The notes under the pieces are model-generated. The model was not told the DNA's origin, made no database searches, and worked only from the letters and a program-made list of their open reading frames with translations. The translations under genes were made by a program, and so were the position numbers. A stretch of 64,000 nucleotides of DNA from Candidatus Merdivicinus excrementipullorum (GTDB lineage Bacteria; Bacillota; Clostridia; Oscillospirales; Ruminococcaceae): NCBI GenBank assembly GCA_018716725.1, contig DVJP01000054.1, positions 30,075 through 94,074 on the forward strand, written 5' to 3'. Each line of letters starts with the position of its first letter. The stretch's first letter is position 1. Below are positions 36,234-46,267 of this stretch, piece after piece.

Positions 36234-37103
36234 TCAGTGAATAACATCCAAAGACCGGGCCATAGACAGGGCGTCCCGGTAAAAAATTGGGAAGGCCTCC
36301 TCAGAAGCGGTGTAGCAGATTTCCGCCCAGCCTTCGTCAAAGGACAAAAGCCAGAGAGTACTTATAATTTCCGGCTGGTCCGGCAGGGTTGTCTGAACCG
36401 TAACCTGCAGGGCTTCCCGAGCCTGGGTTCCCTGCACCGGGGATACCGGGAAAATAGTAAACAGCGGATCCTCCCCATCGTTAAAGAAGGAAAAGAGCGC
36501 CCTCAAGCTGGTTTCCAGGCTTTCCTGATCCAGAGGAACCGCTTCTCCCTGGAAGGGGAGGTAGACAGCCAGAATATTGGCGTCCTGCATCCCTTCCTCA
36601 TTGGGGAGCATCATCAGCAGATCCTCTGACCAAAAGGACACCCAGCCGCCGGGGTGGGTAAAGGACAAATTTTTCAGGTCTGCAGGGCGCAAATAGGAAA
36701 ACCGGCCGTTTTCATCAAAGCCGTAGGCCTCCGCCCCCAAAACCAGCTCGTCAGTACACATGCCGCCCCACTCGTCAAAGTAATAAAGCCCGTCCTCCAG
36801 CTGGAGCATCCCGGTAACCATGGCCCCCTGGGGCAGGGTTTCCCCAGTTTCCGGGTTAAAATACCGCCAGCGGCCGTCCACCAGCCGCCAGCCGGTTGCC
36901 ATGCGCCCGTCTCCGTCAAAATAATACCAATGGTCGTGCACCAGTTTCCACTGTCCTGCCGCATACTCCCCGCCGGATTCCTGGTACCGCCAGGAATCCC
37001 CGTCTCTCTGCCAGCCCTCCGCCGCGGAAACCGGGGCCGCCAGGCTGACGCAGGCCGCCGTCATCGCCAGAAAAGCCGCGCACTTCTTCCAGATATGCTT
37101 CAT
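36234..37103 (-). CDS. Secreted protein with cell-wall/choline-binding-type repeats
   Basis: Signal peptide MKHIWKKCAAFLAMTAACVSLAAPVSAA; repeats GQWKLVHDHWYYFDGDGRMATGWRLVDGRWRYFNPETG. Confidence 0.85.
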   Translation of the reverse strand: MKHIWKKCAAFLAMTAACVSLAAPVSAAEGWQRDGDSWRYQESGGEYAAGQWKLVHDHWYYFDGDGRMATGWRLVDGRWRYFNPETGETLPQGAMVTGMLQLEDGLYYFDEWGGMCTDELVLGAEAYGFDENGRFSYLRPADLKNLSFTHPGGWVSFWSEDLLMMLPNEEGMQDANILAVYLPFQGEAVPLDQESLETSLRALFSFFNDGEDPLFTIFPVSPVQGTQAREALQVTVQTTLPDQPEIISTLWLLSFDEGWAEICYTASEEAFPIFYRDALSMARSLDVIH

Positions 37104-37290
37104 GATGCCCCTCCTTCTGTTCAAAAATTTATCTATTCTTATTATACCTGATTGCACAGAAATTTCAATAGATATCGTGAAAAACAAGAAAAACACGCAT
37201 ATTTTTCGCATTTATCCCATTTACAGAAAAGAAACGGCCGGCAGCATCACGCCGCCGGCCGAGTGGAAAGATCAGAAATAGAATGGTTTG

Positions 37291-39093
37291 TCAGTTTGTA
37301 ATGGACTCCTGGGTTTCGGCCTGCCCGGTTCTCTGGGCAGTGTACAGCTTGTAGTAATCGCCCTTCTTGGCCAGCAATTCCTCATGGCTGCCGCATTCGG
37401 AGATCCCCTTGTTGGAGATATACATAATCTTGTCGCAGTTTTTGATGGTGGACAAGCGGTGGGCGATGATGAAGGAGGTTCTGCCCTTTAACAGCTCGTT
37501 TAAGGCAGTCTGCACCATTTTCTCCGTCTTAGCGTCGATGGAGGAAGTAGCTTCGTCCAAAATCAGGATCTTGGGATCGGCAAGGAGGGTTCTGGCGAAG
37601 GAGATCAGCTGCCGCTGGCCCTGGGACAGCCGGGAACCCCGCTCGTTGACCTCGGTCATGTAACCTTTTTCCATTTCCTGGATAAATTCGTCGGCGCAGA
37701 CAGTCCTGCATGCCTGCCGCACTTCCTCGTCGGTAGCGTCCTGCCGGGCGTACTTGATGTTGTCCAGCAGGGTCCCGGAGAAGATGAAGCTGTCCTGGAG
37801 CATAATGCCCATCTGGGAACGGAGGGAATGGAGGGTGACTTTGGAGATGTCGTGGCCGTCCACCAGCACCCGGCCGCCGGTCAGGTCGTAGAACCGGGAA
37901 ATCAGGTTGACAATGGTGGATTTGCCGGCGCCTGTGGGGCCTACCAAAGCGATGCTTTCGCCGGGCTTCACGTCAAAGGAAACGTGCTCCAAAATGTTCC
38001 GGGGGGGCTCATAGGCGAAAGTCACGTCCTCAAAGGTAACGCGGCCTTCGATTTTGGGCAGCTCGTAAGCGTCCGGGGCGTCCTTGATATCCACCGGCTC
38101 GTCGATCATCTCAAAGATACGTTCCAGGTAAGCGATGCCGTTGACGAAGGTGTTATACAGGTTTGACAGGTTCAAAAGGGGCTGCCAGAACCGCCAGGCA
38201 TAGTTGGACACCGCTACGATGGTACCGAAGGATGCCATAGGCCGCATGACCAGGATACCCACAATGTACATGGCGCTGACAACCCAGGTGGACACGTTGT
38301 CTACCGTGACCCACACGCAGTTGGAGATCCGCTGGGCCTTATTCCACAGGCGGAAATAGTCCATATTGAGCCGGTCGAAAATGCCGGCGTTCTGCTCCTC
38401 ACGGGTAAAAAGCTGGGTGATTTTCGCGCCGTCCAAGCTTTCCTGCAAATAGGCGTTCATATTGGAACCTTTGTTGGAAACCTGCTGCCATACCCGGCGC
38501 TGGGCGGGCTTGATAATCATGATAACCGTCACGAAAACCGGGATACCGGCGGCCACCACCAATGACAGCTTCACATCCACGGCAAACATGAAGATGGCAA
38601 TAACGATCAGGTTGAAGATTTCCAGCACAAAGTTGATGACGCCGTTGGAGAGCATATCCGATACGTTGTTGACGTAATGGATGACACGGGTCAGGATTTT
38701 CCCATGGGGACGGCTGTCGTAGAAGGAAAAGGGCAGTTCCTGCAAATGGTCAAAAAGGTCTTTGCGCATATCATAGATGATGCCCTGGCCAACCCGAGCC
38801 ATGATCTTGGCCCGAATGGTAATCATGGCCACACTCAGCAGGATGGTGAGAATCAGGAGGACTGTCAGCAAAATCAGCTGGGAGTAGCTCTTGTTGGGGA
38901 TGGTCACGTCAAAGGCATATTTCAGAATCAGAGGGTAAACCTGAGCAGCCAGAGCCGAAACCATACTGGCCGCCAAAGCGGCAATCATCAGTTTCGAGTG
39001 TTTTTTGGCGTAAACCGCGGCCCGTTTGAAATGCTTTATATTAAAAGGCGATTCCAGGGTTTCGTCCACGTCGTATTTGTTGCGGGTTGCCAT
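37291..39093 (-). CDS. ABC exporter half-transporter (canonical NBD)
   Basis: GPTGAGKST, LSQGQRQLISFARTLL, ILILDEATSSID; translationally coupled to the upstream partner (TAATG overlap at 39091-39095). Confidence 0.93.
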   Translation of the reverse strand: MATRNKYDVDETLESPFNIKHFKRAAVYAKKHSKLMIAALAASMVSALAAQVYPLILKYAFDVTIPNKSYSQLILLTVLLILTILLSVAMITIRAKIMARVGQGIIYDMRKDLFDHLQELPFSFYDSRPHGKILTRVIHYVNNVSDMLSNGVINFVLEIFNLIVIAIFMFAVDVKLSLVVAAGIPVFVTVIMIIKPAQRRVWQQVSNKGSNMNAYLQESLDGAKITQLFTREEQNAGIFDRLNMDYFRLWNKAQRISNCVWVTVDNVSTWVVSAMYIVGILVMRPMASFGTIVAVSNYAWRFWQPLLNLSNLYNTFVNGIAYLERIFEMIDEPVDIKDAPDAYELPKIEGRVTFEDVTFAYEPPRNILEHVSFDVKPGESIALVGPTGAGKSTIVNLISRFYDLTGGRVLVDGHDISKVTLHSLRSQMGIMLQDSFIFSGTLLDNIKYARQDATDEEVRQACRTVCADEFIQEMEKGYMTEVNERGSRLSQGQRQLISFARTLLADPKILILDEATSSIDAKTEKMVQTALNELLKGRTSFIIAHRLSTIKNCDKIMYISNKGISECGSHEELLAKKGDYYKLYTAQRTGQAETQESITN

Positions 39094-40838
39094 TATTCCT
39101 CACCTCCGATCGCTTCCTGAAGGCGGCAGATTTCCGCGTAATAGCCGTTGCCCTTGGACAGTTCCTCGTGGGTGCCCATTTCCGAAATTTCGCCGTCCTT
39201 TAAGACAATGACCCGGTCGGCGCGGCGGGTGGTGGAAATACGCTGGGCAACGATGAGTTTGGTGCAGGGGAAGTCCAGGTGGCTTAAGCTCTCCTGGATA
39301 AAGTGTTCGGTTTCCATGTCAACAGCCGAGGTAGTATCGTCCAAAATCAGGATAGCCGGACGCACCGCCAAAGCACGGGCCAGGGCGATCCGCTGCTTCT
39401 GGCCGCCGGAAAGGCCCACGCCCCGTTCGCCGACAATGGTGTCAAAGCCCTGCTCCATTTTATAGATAAAGTCCGCGGCGGAAATGTGGGCGTAATGATG
39501 AGTCATTTCCTCGCTCATGCTGGAATCGCCGTAAGCGATGTTGCCGTCTACCGTATCCGAGAACAGGAATACGTCCTGGGTGGCCATGCCGATATTGTGC
39601 CGCAGGGTGTGGAGGTCCCACTCCTTAATGGGCAGGCCGTCGATTTTTAAGGTCCCGCCGGTAATATCGTAAAGCCGGGGGATCAGGTTCATCAAAAGGG
39701 TCTTGCCGGAACCGGTATTGCCCATAATGGCCACCGTTTCGCCGGGCTTGATATGTAGATTGATGTGTTTTAACAGCTCGTGGCCCTTAATGTTCAGGGA
39801 AACGTCCTCAAAGGAAATGTCACCTTTCAGACGCTCGTCCGTGGCCTTGCAGTCGTAACGGTTGACAATGGTGGGACGGGTGTAGTAAAGCTCGATTACC
39901 TTGGAGGCGCTGGCCATAAACCGCTGGGCGTCGTTTAAAAGGTTGCCCAGATTGCGGATGGGGTTGGAGAAAGTCCATACCAGCCCGCTGAAAGCCATGA
40001 GCTGGCCCATAGTGAGCCGCCCGCTCATGACAAACAGGCCGCCCAGCAGCAGAACCGCGATGTTCATAGCCTGGGCCGTCATTTCGATGGCCGGGTAATA
40101 TTTCAGCCAGAAATCGTTGGCCCGGAGGTTGGCGTCGTGGTAATCCATGTTGCATTTGTCAAAGAGGCTCTTTTCATATTCCTCTTTGGCAAAGGCCTTG
40201 ACCACCCGGTTGCCCGCGATATTTTCCTGGGCCCGGGAGTTTAAAACCGCCAGCTTTTCCCGCTGGTCCGCGTAAAGGGGGCGGGCCTTCCGGGAGTAGT
40301 TATAGCTGATAAAGTACATCACCGGGAACAGGCAGCAGAGGGCCAGGGTAAAGACCACGTCCGTACACAGGAAGTAGATGAGCACCGCAATAAAGGACAC
40401 CAGGGAGTCAATACTAATGCGGACGGAAAACGCTGTCACATAACGCACCACATCCAAGTCTCCGGTGAGCCGGGTCATCAGGTCGCCGGTGCGGTTCCGG
40501 TCAAAAAAGCTCATATCCTGCTTCTGCATATTCCGGTAAATATACTCGCGGATTCGCGTCGCCACATAAATACCGGCTTTTTCAAAGGTAATGACCATCA
40601 AATACCCGATTCCTGTGCGGAACAAAGTAAAGCCGACCATCAGCAAAACCAACGGGATGAGCATATTAATCTCCCGCTGCGCTTCCGAGGGGGGAACCAG
40701 CACCCGGTCTACAATCTGCTGGGAAATCAACGGGTTCGCCAGGTTCAGCGTTGCCGTGACAACGACCATGCAGATGGCCAGAACGTACTGTTTCCGGTAT
40801 CCTTTGAGGTTTTCCCAAACCCATTTCAAAGGAAACAT
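39093..40838 (-). CDS. ABC exporter half-transporter (degenerate catalytic site)
   Basis: [35 protein letters not shown] (Asp replaces the catalytic Glu). Confidence 0.93.
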   Translation of the reverse strand: MFPLKWVWENLKGYRKQYVLAICMVVVTATLNLANPLISQQIVDRVLVPPSEAQREINMLIPLVLLMVGFTLFRTGIGYLMVITFEKAGIYVATRIREYIYRNMQKQDMSFFDRNRTGDLMTRLTGDLDVVRYVTAFSVRISIDSLVSFIAVLIYFLCTDVVFTLALCCLFPVMYFISYNYSRKARPLYADQREKLAVLNSRAQENIAGNRVVKAFAKEEYEKSLFDKCNMDYHDANLRANDFWLKYYPAIEMTAQAMNIAVLLLGGLFVMSGRLTMGQLMAFSGLVWTFSNPIRNLGNLLNDAQRFMASASKVIELYYTRPTIVNRYDCKATDERLKGDISFEDVSLNIKGHELLKHINLHIKPGETVAIMGNTGSGKTLLMNLIPRLYDITGGTLKIDGLPIKEWDLHTLRHNIGMATQDVFLFSDTVDGNIAYGDSSMSEEMTHHYAHISAADFIYKMEQGFDTIVGERGVGLSGGQKQRIALARALAVRPAILILDDTTSAVDMETEHFIQESLSHLDFPCTKLIVAQRISTTRRADRVIVLKDGEISEMGTHEELSKGNGYYAEICRLQEAIGGEE

Positions 40839-41157
40839 AAAATCACCGCCATTCTGTCATAGTTGCAAAATATTCTGTTCATACCTTATTATACCGGCTT
40901 CAAAAAAAATGAAAAGCCCTTTTTCAAAAAAAGATTGCACAAGAATCCCGTCAATTTTTTGGTAAAAAATGTACTTCCGAAAAAAACACCTGTAAACAGA
41001 AGGCCATTATAATAAAGTAGGGAAAATTTGCGCAATCCGGCCGGGACTGGTAAATATTTTAAGAAATTCTTTCCTTTTTGTAAAAAACATGTTATAATGG
41101 GGATATCTGCCAGCCTGTCCAGCCCGGACGGCTGAGCCGTCCAAGGGAGGTAGTGAG

Positions 41158-42456
41158 ATGAAACAGGAAGGGAGTGCCTGGGCGTTGCTGCCCATCGGCA
41201 TATTTTTGGTTTTGTTTATCGGGGTAGGGCTTTGGGCCTCGGACTTTTCCGCCATGCCGGCTGTGGTTGGGCTTTTAATCGCCCTCATGGCCGCTTTGCT
41301 GCAAAACCGGAAGGTTCCCTTCGACCGGAAGCTCACCGCCATGTCCCAAGGGGCCGGAGAAGAAAACATTATGGTCATGTGCGTCATTTTTCTCCTGGCC
41401 GGGGCTTTTTCCGGAGCCGTAACTGCCGCCGGCGGTGCGGACAGCGTGGTAAACATGGGGCTTTCGGTGCTGCCGCCCCGGTTTGCCGTGGCGGGTATTT
41501 TCGTCATCGCCTGCTTTATCTCCCTATCTATGGGCACCTCTATGGGGACTATCGCGGCCTTAGCGCCCATTGCCGCCGGGATCAGTGAAAAGGCCGGGAT
41601 TTCCTTGGCCGTCTGCACCGGGGCGGTGGTCTGCGGCGCCATGTTTGGGGACAACCTTTCCATGATTTCCGACACTACCATCGCCGCCACCCGCACCCAG
41701 GGCTGCGCCATGAAGGACAAGTTCCGGGTAAATTTTTTCATCGTCCTGCCCGCCGCCGTCATCACGGTCATCATTTTCCTGGCCCTCACCTGGAACAGCT
41801 CCTTTGAGCTGGCCGAAGAGCTTCCTTTCAACGTCTTTCAGTCTTTGCCCTACCTGTTTGTGCTGATCGCGGCTCTCATGGGCCTCAACGTCTTTTTTGT
41901 CCTGTCGGCCGGGACCGTCCTTTCCCTTGTTGCCGGGGTAGCCACCGGGGCTTTGCCGGTTTCCGAGATTTTCACCAGCGTGGGGAACGGCGTCGGCGGG
42001 ATGTTTGAAATCACGGTCATTTCCATCCTGGTGGCGGGGATTGTGGGGATTGTCCGCTTTAACGGCGGCGTCGATTTCTTAATCCGCTTAATCAGCAAAC
42101 GCATCCGCACTCAGAAAGGGGCGGAACTGGGGATTGCCGGGCTGATTTCCGTCATGGACATGGCCACCGCCAACAACACCATCGCCATTGTCATGACCGG
42201 CCCTATTGCCAAAGAAATCAGCGACGAATTTGGCGTCGAACCCAAACGAACCGCATCCATCCTGGATATTTTCGCCTCTGTCTGGCAGGGAGTCCTGCCC
42301 TACGGCGCCCAGCTGCTTTCGGCGGCCAAGCTGACGGGCCTAACCCCTTTTGCCATCCTCCCCTACCTGTTCTACCCGATTTTGATGGGCATCAGCGGCC
42401 TGATTTCCATTTTATTCCGCAAACGGACAGGCAAAGCAGGCTCCGCAAACGGCTAA
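41158..42456 (+). CDS. Na+/H+ antiporter NhaC family protein
   Basis: SMGTSMGTIAALAPIAAGISEKAGISLAVCTGAVVCGAMFGDNLSMISDTTIAATRTQGCAMKDKFRVNF. Confidence 0.9.
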   Translation: MKQEGSAWALLPIGIFLVLFIGVGLWASDFSAMPAVVGLLIALMAALLQNRKVPFDRKLTAMSQGAGEENIMVMCVIFLLAGAFSGAVTAAGGADSVVNMGLSVLPPRFAVAGIFVIACFISLSMGTSMGTIAALAPIAAGISEKAGISLAVCTGAVVCGAMFGDNLSMISDTTIAATRTQGCAMKDKFRVNFFIVLPAAVITVIIFLALTWNSSFELAEELPFNVFQSLPYLFVLIAALMGLNVFFVLSAGTVLSLVAGVATGALPVSEIFTSVGNGVGGMFEITVISILVAGIVGIVRFNGGVDFLIRLISKRIRTQKGAELGIAGLISVMDMATANNTIAIVMTGPIAKEISDEFGVEPKRTASILDIFASVWQGVLPYGAQLLSAAKLTGLTPFAILPYLFYPILMGISGLISILFRKRTGKAGSANG

Positions 42457-42893
42457 TACGCCTCCAGTTCGTCCAGCTCGTCCCAGGCATTTAAGCCTTC
42501 CACCACATACTGGAACAGCTGGCGGGTCATTTCCAGAAGCCGTCCCACCTGCTCGTCGGATATTTCAGTGGGAATATCGGTAGGGTAACGGGTTTCAATG
42601 TAAAACTTGTTCAAAGCCGCCGATTCGTCCAGCCACTGGGAGAACTCCGGGTCAATGCGGCAGGCCCTTTTGCACAGCCAGGTTAAGTTGTGGCCGTCCA
42701 CCGCCTGTTCATCCCGGGCCAGGATATACCCTTTCAGGACCTTTTCGGCGCACTGCTGGCAGTGGAAGGCCGTGGCGTTGTGGAGGGTGTCGTCCTGGAT
42801 CAGCAGTTCCGCTGCCCGCAGGTCGTCGTAAGCTGCGTTGAGCCAATCCTGAAAGCGGCGGCTGTCCGTGGGGTTATGTCTCCGCCTGGTCAT
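42453..42893 (-). CDS. HEPN domain-containing protein
   Basis: DWLNAAYDDLRAAELLIQDDTLHNATAFHCQQCAEKVLKGYILARDEQAVDGHNLTWLCKRA. Confidence 0.88.
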   Translation of the reverse strand: MTRRRHNPTDSRRFQDWLNAAYDDLRAAELLIQDDTLHNATAFHCQQCAEKVLKGYILARDEQAVDGHNLTWLCKRACRIDPEFSQWLDESAALNKFYIETRYPTDIPTEISDEQVGRLLEMTRQLFQYVVEGLNAWDELDELEAY

Positions 42894-43188
42894 AGAGCAG
42901 CACCCCCTTTTCCCGGATGGTCCCGGCAAAGGAATGGGGGTTTTGCATACACGCCTCCCATTCTTCCGGCGTATACAGGGACAGATCATAGGGGATGTCG
43001 CAGTCCAGTTCCAGATAGATCCGCCGTTCCAGGGCGGCCTTGTCCCCGGTTTCCGCCACAACGCAGATTTTAAAGCTGGTGACCTGCTGGTTCAGGTCAA
43101 ATTTCGCATGATACAAATAAATTTTTTCCGGTGAGCACAGGGCGCGGATCTCCGCGGCCAAGCGCTGTACATGGGGTGAAATTTCCAT
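42874..43188 (-). CDS. Degenerate nucleotidyltransferase-like protein partnered with HEPN
   Basis: MEISPHVQRLAAEIRALCSPEKIYLYHAKFDLNQQVTSFKICVVAETGDKAALERRIYLELDCDIPYDLSLYTPEEWEACMQNPHSFAGTIREKGVLLYD: MNT-like layout without the GSxxxG...DxD core; overlaps the HEPN start. Confidence 0.75.
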   Translation of the reverse strand: MEISPHVQRLAAEIRALCSPEKIYLYHAKFDLNQQVTSFKICVVAETGDKAALERRIYLELDCDIPYDLSLYTPEEWEACMQNPHSFAGTIREKGVLLYDQAET

Positions 43189-43248
43189 CAGGACCGACCT
43201 CCTTTTCACCCCCATTATACGCCTTTTTTCAAAAAAATGGAAGGGGGT

Positions 43249-43497
43249 TCAGCGGGAAAAAGGCTCCCTTTGCAGCCCTTTCCGCCGGGCTTCCCTGAGC
43301 AGGCGGCTATACTGGATGGAAAGGGCCTTGAGCTTATAGCAGCAGGCCTCGATGACCTCCCCGTCCTCTGCCATTTCAAACTGGTTGAGGGCAGTGTCCA
43401 GCTGCAACCGCAAATCCGAAAGCTCCTCCCAAAACCCATCCTCTTTTCCTTTTGCCCGGACAGCCAGCCCGGGTATTTTTTCCGCAAGCGCAATCAT
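43249..43497 (-). CDS. DUF2508 (YaaL-like) small protein
   Basis: FWEELSDLRLQLDTALNQFEMAEDGEVIEACCYKLKALSIQYSRLLREARRKG. Confidence 0.65.
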   Translation of the reverse strand: MIALAEKIPGLAVRAKGKEDGFWEELSDLRLQLDTALNQFEMAEDGEVIEACCYKLKALSIQYSRLLREARRKGLQREPFSR

Positions 43498-43645
43498 GCC
43501 GGTTCCTCCTTTGCTTTTTTCAACGGAAGGATTGGCAATATTGTCCACTATTATGCGATTGCTGGATTTTTTCTCCTGCGGTTCTAACCCGCGCCCGTTC
43601 CTCATAGGATAATACTATCAAACAGGAAAACAAAGGAGGACGCAT

Positions 43646-43819
43646 ATGGAAAACCGGACGTTTGAAATCCGATACTGCTTAAAAGAGGGGCAGAATATCT
43701 GCGTGGAGGTCACCACTCGTCAAGGGGAAGCCCAGGCCGTGAAGCGGTGCCTGTATCAGGAGGAAAACTGCCCGCCCTGCCCCTTGGCCGCATCCTGCCC
43801 GGCGCATAATAACACATAA
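43646..43819 (+). CDS. Small Cys-rich protein (57 aa)
   Basis: aaaggaggacgcatATG; MENRTFEIRYCLKEGQNICVEVTTRQGEAQAVKRCLYQEENCPPCPLAASCPAHNNT*; followed by terminator gccgccctgtcagagggcggctgttt. Below the ORF-track length cut-off. Confidence 0.75.
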   Translation: MENRTFEIRYCLKEGQNICVEVTTRQGEAQAVKRCLYQEENCPPCPLAASCPAHNNT

Positions 43820-43823
43820 AGGA

Positions 43824-43856
43824 AGCCGCCCTGTCAGAGGGCGGCTGTTTCTCTTT
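43824..43856. terminator. Rho-independent terminator
   Basis: aagccgccctgtcagagggcggctgtttctcttt. Confidence 0.75.
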
Positions 43857-44604
43857 ACAGGAATTTCTCATCCAGCATCCGCAGCAGGCGGGAAGCCCCG
43901 TAGCAGGCCGCAGCCGGGATCAGCATAGTCAGCCAGGCGCAGACCTCGATGAGCAGCACCGTCCCTGCAAACAGCGCCAGGGAAATGAGAATCAGCACCG
44001 GCACCACCACATAATAATTGACTTCCGCGCCCATTTCCCGGTAAACCTGCACCAGCGCCATTAAAACGCTGGCATTGCTCCCGCCTTTCAGAAACAGGCC
44101 CTTGATCCCCAGCAGCAGCCGGAGCAGGCCGTGGAAAGCGCCATATCCCGCCGTATTGCTGTCCAAAAGGGTTTGACAGGTTGTGCCGACAAACAGGTCC
44201 ACCGGCCCCAGCAGGAAGGCCGCAAACCCAAACCGCACCAAAACAACTCCATAAACTCCCAGAAACAGGGCCGGCATCCCCACCCATTTGAGAATCAAGG
44301 CAAAGGGCCGCCCCACTTTTTTCCCCAGGACAAAGGACCCTGCCAGGATCACAATCCCCAAAAACAAAAGCAGCAGATCCTTACCCTTAATAAAGTCCAA
44401 AACCCCATATACATTTAAGGAAAAGAGGAACCCGGCCAAACCGAATACAACGGCAAACAGCATGACCCTTGCAATCAGCGACGCCGGGCCAATCTGGAAG
44501 ATTTCCCGTACAGTCATGGGTTCCGGGTAATCAATCCGGTAAAGGCCGGACGCGCCGGCGGCGCCTTTCCAATTCTTTGTGCGATGCTCTGTTTTCCGTT
44601 CCAT
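43855..44604 (-). CDS. Hypothetical multi-TM membrane protein
   Basis: About 6 hydrophobic segments; RBS aaaggagg before ATG 44604. Confidence 0.7.
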   Translation of the reverse strand: MERKTEHRTKNWKGAAGASGLYRIDYPEPMTVREIFQIGPASLIARVMLFAVVFGLAGFLFSLNVYGVLDFIKGKDLLLLFLGIVILAGSFVLGKKVGRPFALILKWVGMPALFLGVYGVVLVRFGFAAFLLGPVDLFVGTTCQTLLDSNTAGYGAFHGLLRLLLGIKGLFLKGGSNASVLMALVQVYREMGAEVNYYVVVPVLILISLALFAGTVLLIEVCAWLTMLIPAAACYGASRLLRMLDEKFL

Positions 44605-44622
44605 GGGAACCTCCTTTGATGT

Positions 44623-45375
44623 CTAAATCTTCTGCGCCTCCGCCGCGAACTGGTGCTCCCGGCAGGACAGAATACCGCTTTGTTCCAACTGCTGCTGCAA
44701 TTTCCAAAAGGCGTCCTCCTGCTTTTCCACGGAAAAATCCAGGGGCTGCCATCCAGCCGCATGGATCCAGTAAGCCAAGGCCCCCACATCCCGGAACCGG
44801 ATTTCCGGCCGGGCTTCCTGCCCCTTCAATACCAAAAAACCAGCGTCTTCCAGACGGGTAATCATACTGTTTAAATCGTCCGCCCCGGCCGTTTCCTTCC
44901 AGCCGGGAAACAGTTTCCCGTTAAACCGCCCGTCAATCCCGCCGGACTGCTGGGTTAGGAAATACCCGCCTTTTTTCAAAACCCGGCAGACCTCCGAAGG
45001 GTCAAACCGGCCGTTGCGGGTATACACTAAGTCAAATTTCTCATCGCTGAAGGGCAAATCCTTTTGGTCCACCACCTGCCGCACCTCCACGCCGTATGGC
45101 TTAAACCGCTGGCGCAGGATAGCGGCCGTCCCCTCGTCCTCCTCGCCGTAAAAGGCGCAGCCGGGGGCCGGGTCCAGGGAAAGGAGGAAGCTGACGCTGC
45201 CGCTTCCCAGATCCAAAAAGACGCTTCGGCCAGTGAGCCGGGAACGCAGCATATGCTGGAAATCCCATGGCAGGGAATCGGAAAACCACCGCCCATTCAG
45301 ATGGGTGCTCCCTTTCCCGCCGTAAAATGCTTTTTCTTCCGCCGCGCACAACAATCTGCATTCCGACCGGGTCAT
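44623..45375 (-). CDS. Class I SAM-dependent methyltransferase
   Basis: VFLDLGSGSVSFLLSLDPAPGCAFYGEEDEGTAA...DLPFSDEKFDLVYTRNGRFDPSEVCRVLKKGGYFLTQQSGG. Confidence 0.85.
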   Translation of the reverse strand: MTRSECRLLCAAEEKAFYGGKGSTHLNGRWFSDSLPWDFQHMLRSRLTGRSVFLDLGSGSVSFLLSLDPAPGCAFYGEEDEGTAAILRQRFKPYGVEVRQVVDQKDLPFSDEKFDLVYTRNGRFDPSEVCRVLKKGGYFLTQQSGGIDGRFNGKLFPGWKETAGADDLNSMITRLEDAGFLVLKGQEARPEIRFRDVGALAYWIHAAGWQPLDFSVEKQEDAFWKLQQQLEQSGILSCREHQFAAEAQKI

Positions 45376-45483
45376 AACGACTCACCCTTTCTTTTCTTTA
45401 TTGATTTTATTGTACCAATTTTTCCAATAAAATGCAAGGCGTTTCCGAATTTTTCATCAAAATCTCTCCAAAAAAGGGCGAAA

Positions 45484-46149
45484 CTATTCCCGTATCAGCT
45501 GAGGCTGAGATTTTAAGGCCTCCAAAAGCTCCCGGCTGGAGCGGACAGGTACCGGGGTCAGAATGCCGCCGGTGCCGCAGGAATCCACATAATGGGAATC
45601 AGAACCGCTAATCTGCAACAGCCCGTATCTTTCCGCCCAGCTTTGGGCGATGTCGTTGCGGGAATCGTGGCCTTTGTGGCCGTTATAGACCTCGATCCCG
45701 TCCAGACACCGGGGGTCGATAACCGTCATCCGGTCCCGGAAAGGGTGGGCCTGGAAAATCATGCAGCCGTTTTCATGGGCCAGCTCCGAAAATGACGCCG
45801 GGTTCATTTCCATCATTTCCGGGTGGGCCAGCAAAAATTCCGGCGTAATGCCGTACACCAGATAATCGTTGTCATTTTCATCAAACCGCAGCTCCATCCC
45901 CAGCATTACAAACAGCCGGTCCCCGGCGGCCTTTTGGAACCGTTCCCAGCCGGAAATAAAATGCTTCACCATAGTTTCCCAAGGCGTTCCTTCCGGGAAA
46001 TCCCGGAAAGTCCAGCGGTTCATGTGGTCGGTTACCACCACTCCGGCATATCCCGCTTCTATATAAAGGCGGGCCGCTTCCTCCGGGGGGCATTTCCCGC
46101 AGACGCTGACGCCCTGGGTATGGCAGTGCAATTCGGTACGGTAGAGCAT
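45484..46149 (-). CDS. PHP-domain phosphoesterase
   Basis: MLYRTELHCHTQGVSVCGKCPPEEAARLYIEAGYAGVVVTDHMNRW...MLGMELRFDEND...IFQAHPFRD...ISGSDSHYVD. Confidence 0.9.
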   Translation of the reverse strand: MLYRTELHCHTQGVSVCGKCPPEEAARLYIEAGYAGVVVTDHMNRWTFRDFPEGTPWETMVKHFISGWERFQKAAGDRLFVMLGMELRFDENDNDYLVYGITPEFLLAHPEMMEMNPASFSELAHENGCMIFQAHPFRDRMTVIDPRCLDGIEVYNGHKGHDSRNDIAQSWAERYGLLQISGSDSHYVDSCGTGGILTPVPVRSSRELLEALKSQPQLIRE

Positions 46150-46267
46150 GAAATCTTCCTCCTGCAAATCCTGATTTTCCCTTCTATTGTACCAATTTTT
46201 CGCAAAAAGCGCAAGACAAAAAGCCCCCTGCGGATTCCCGCGGGAGGCTTCTCATAAAAACCGGGAT

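Noticed and set aside
41007-41831. 274-aa minus-strand ORF
   Set aside because: Antisense shadow of the nhaC gene.
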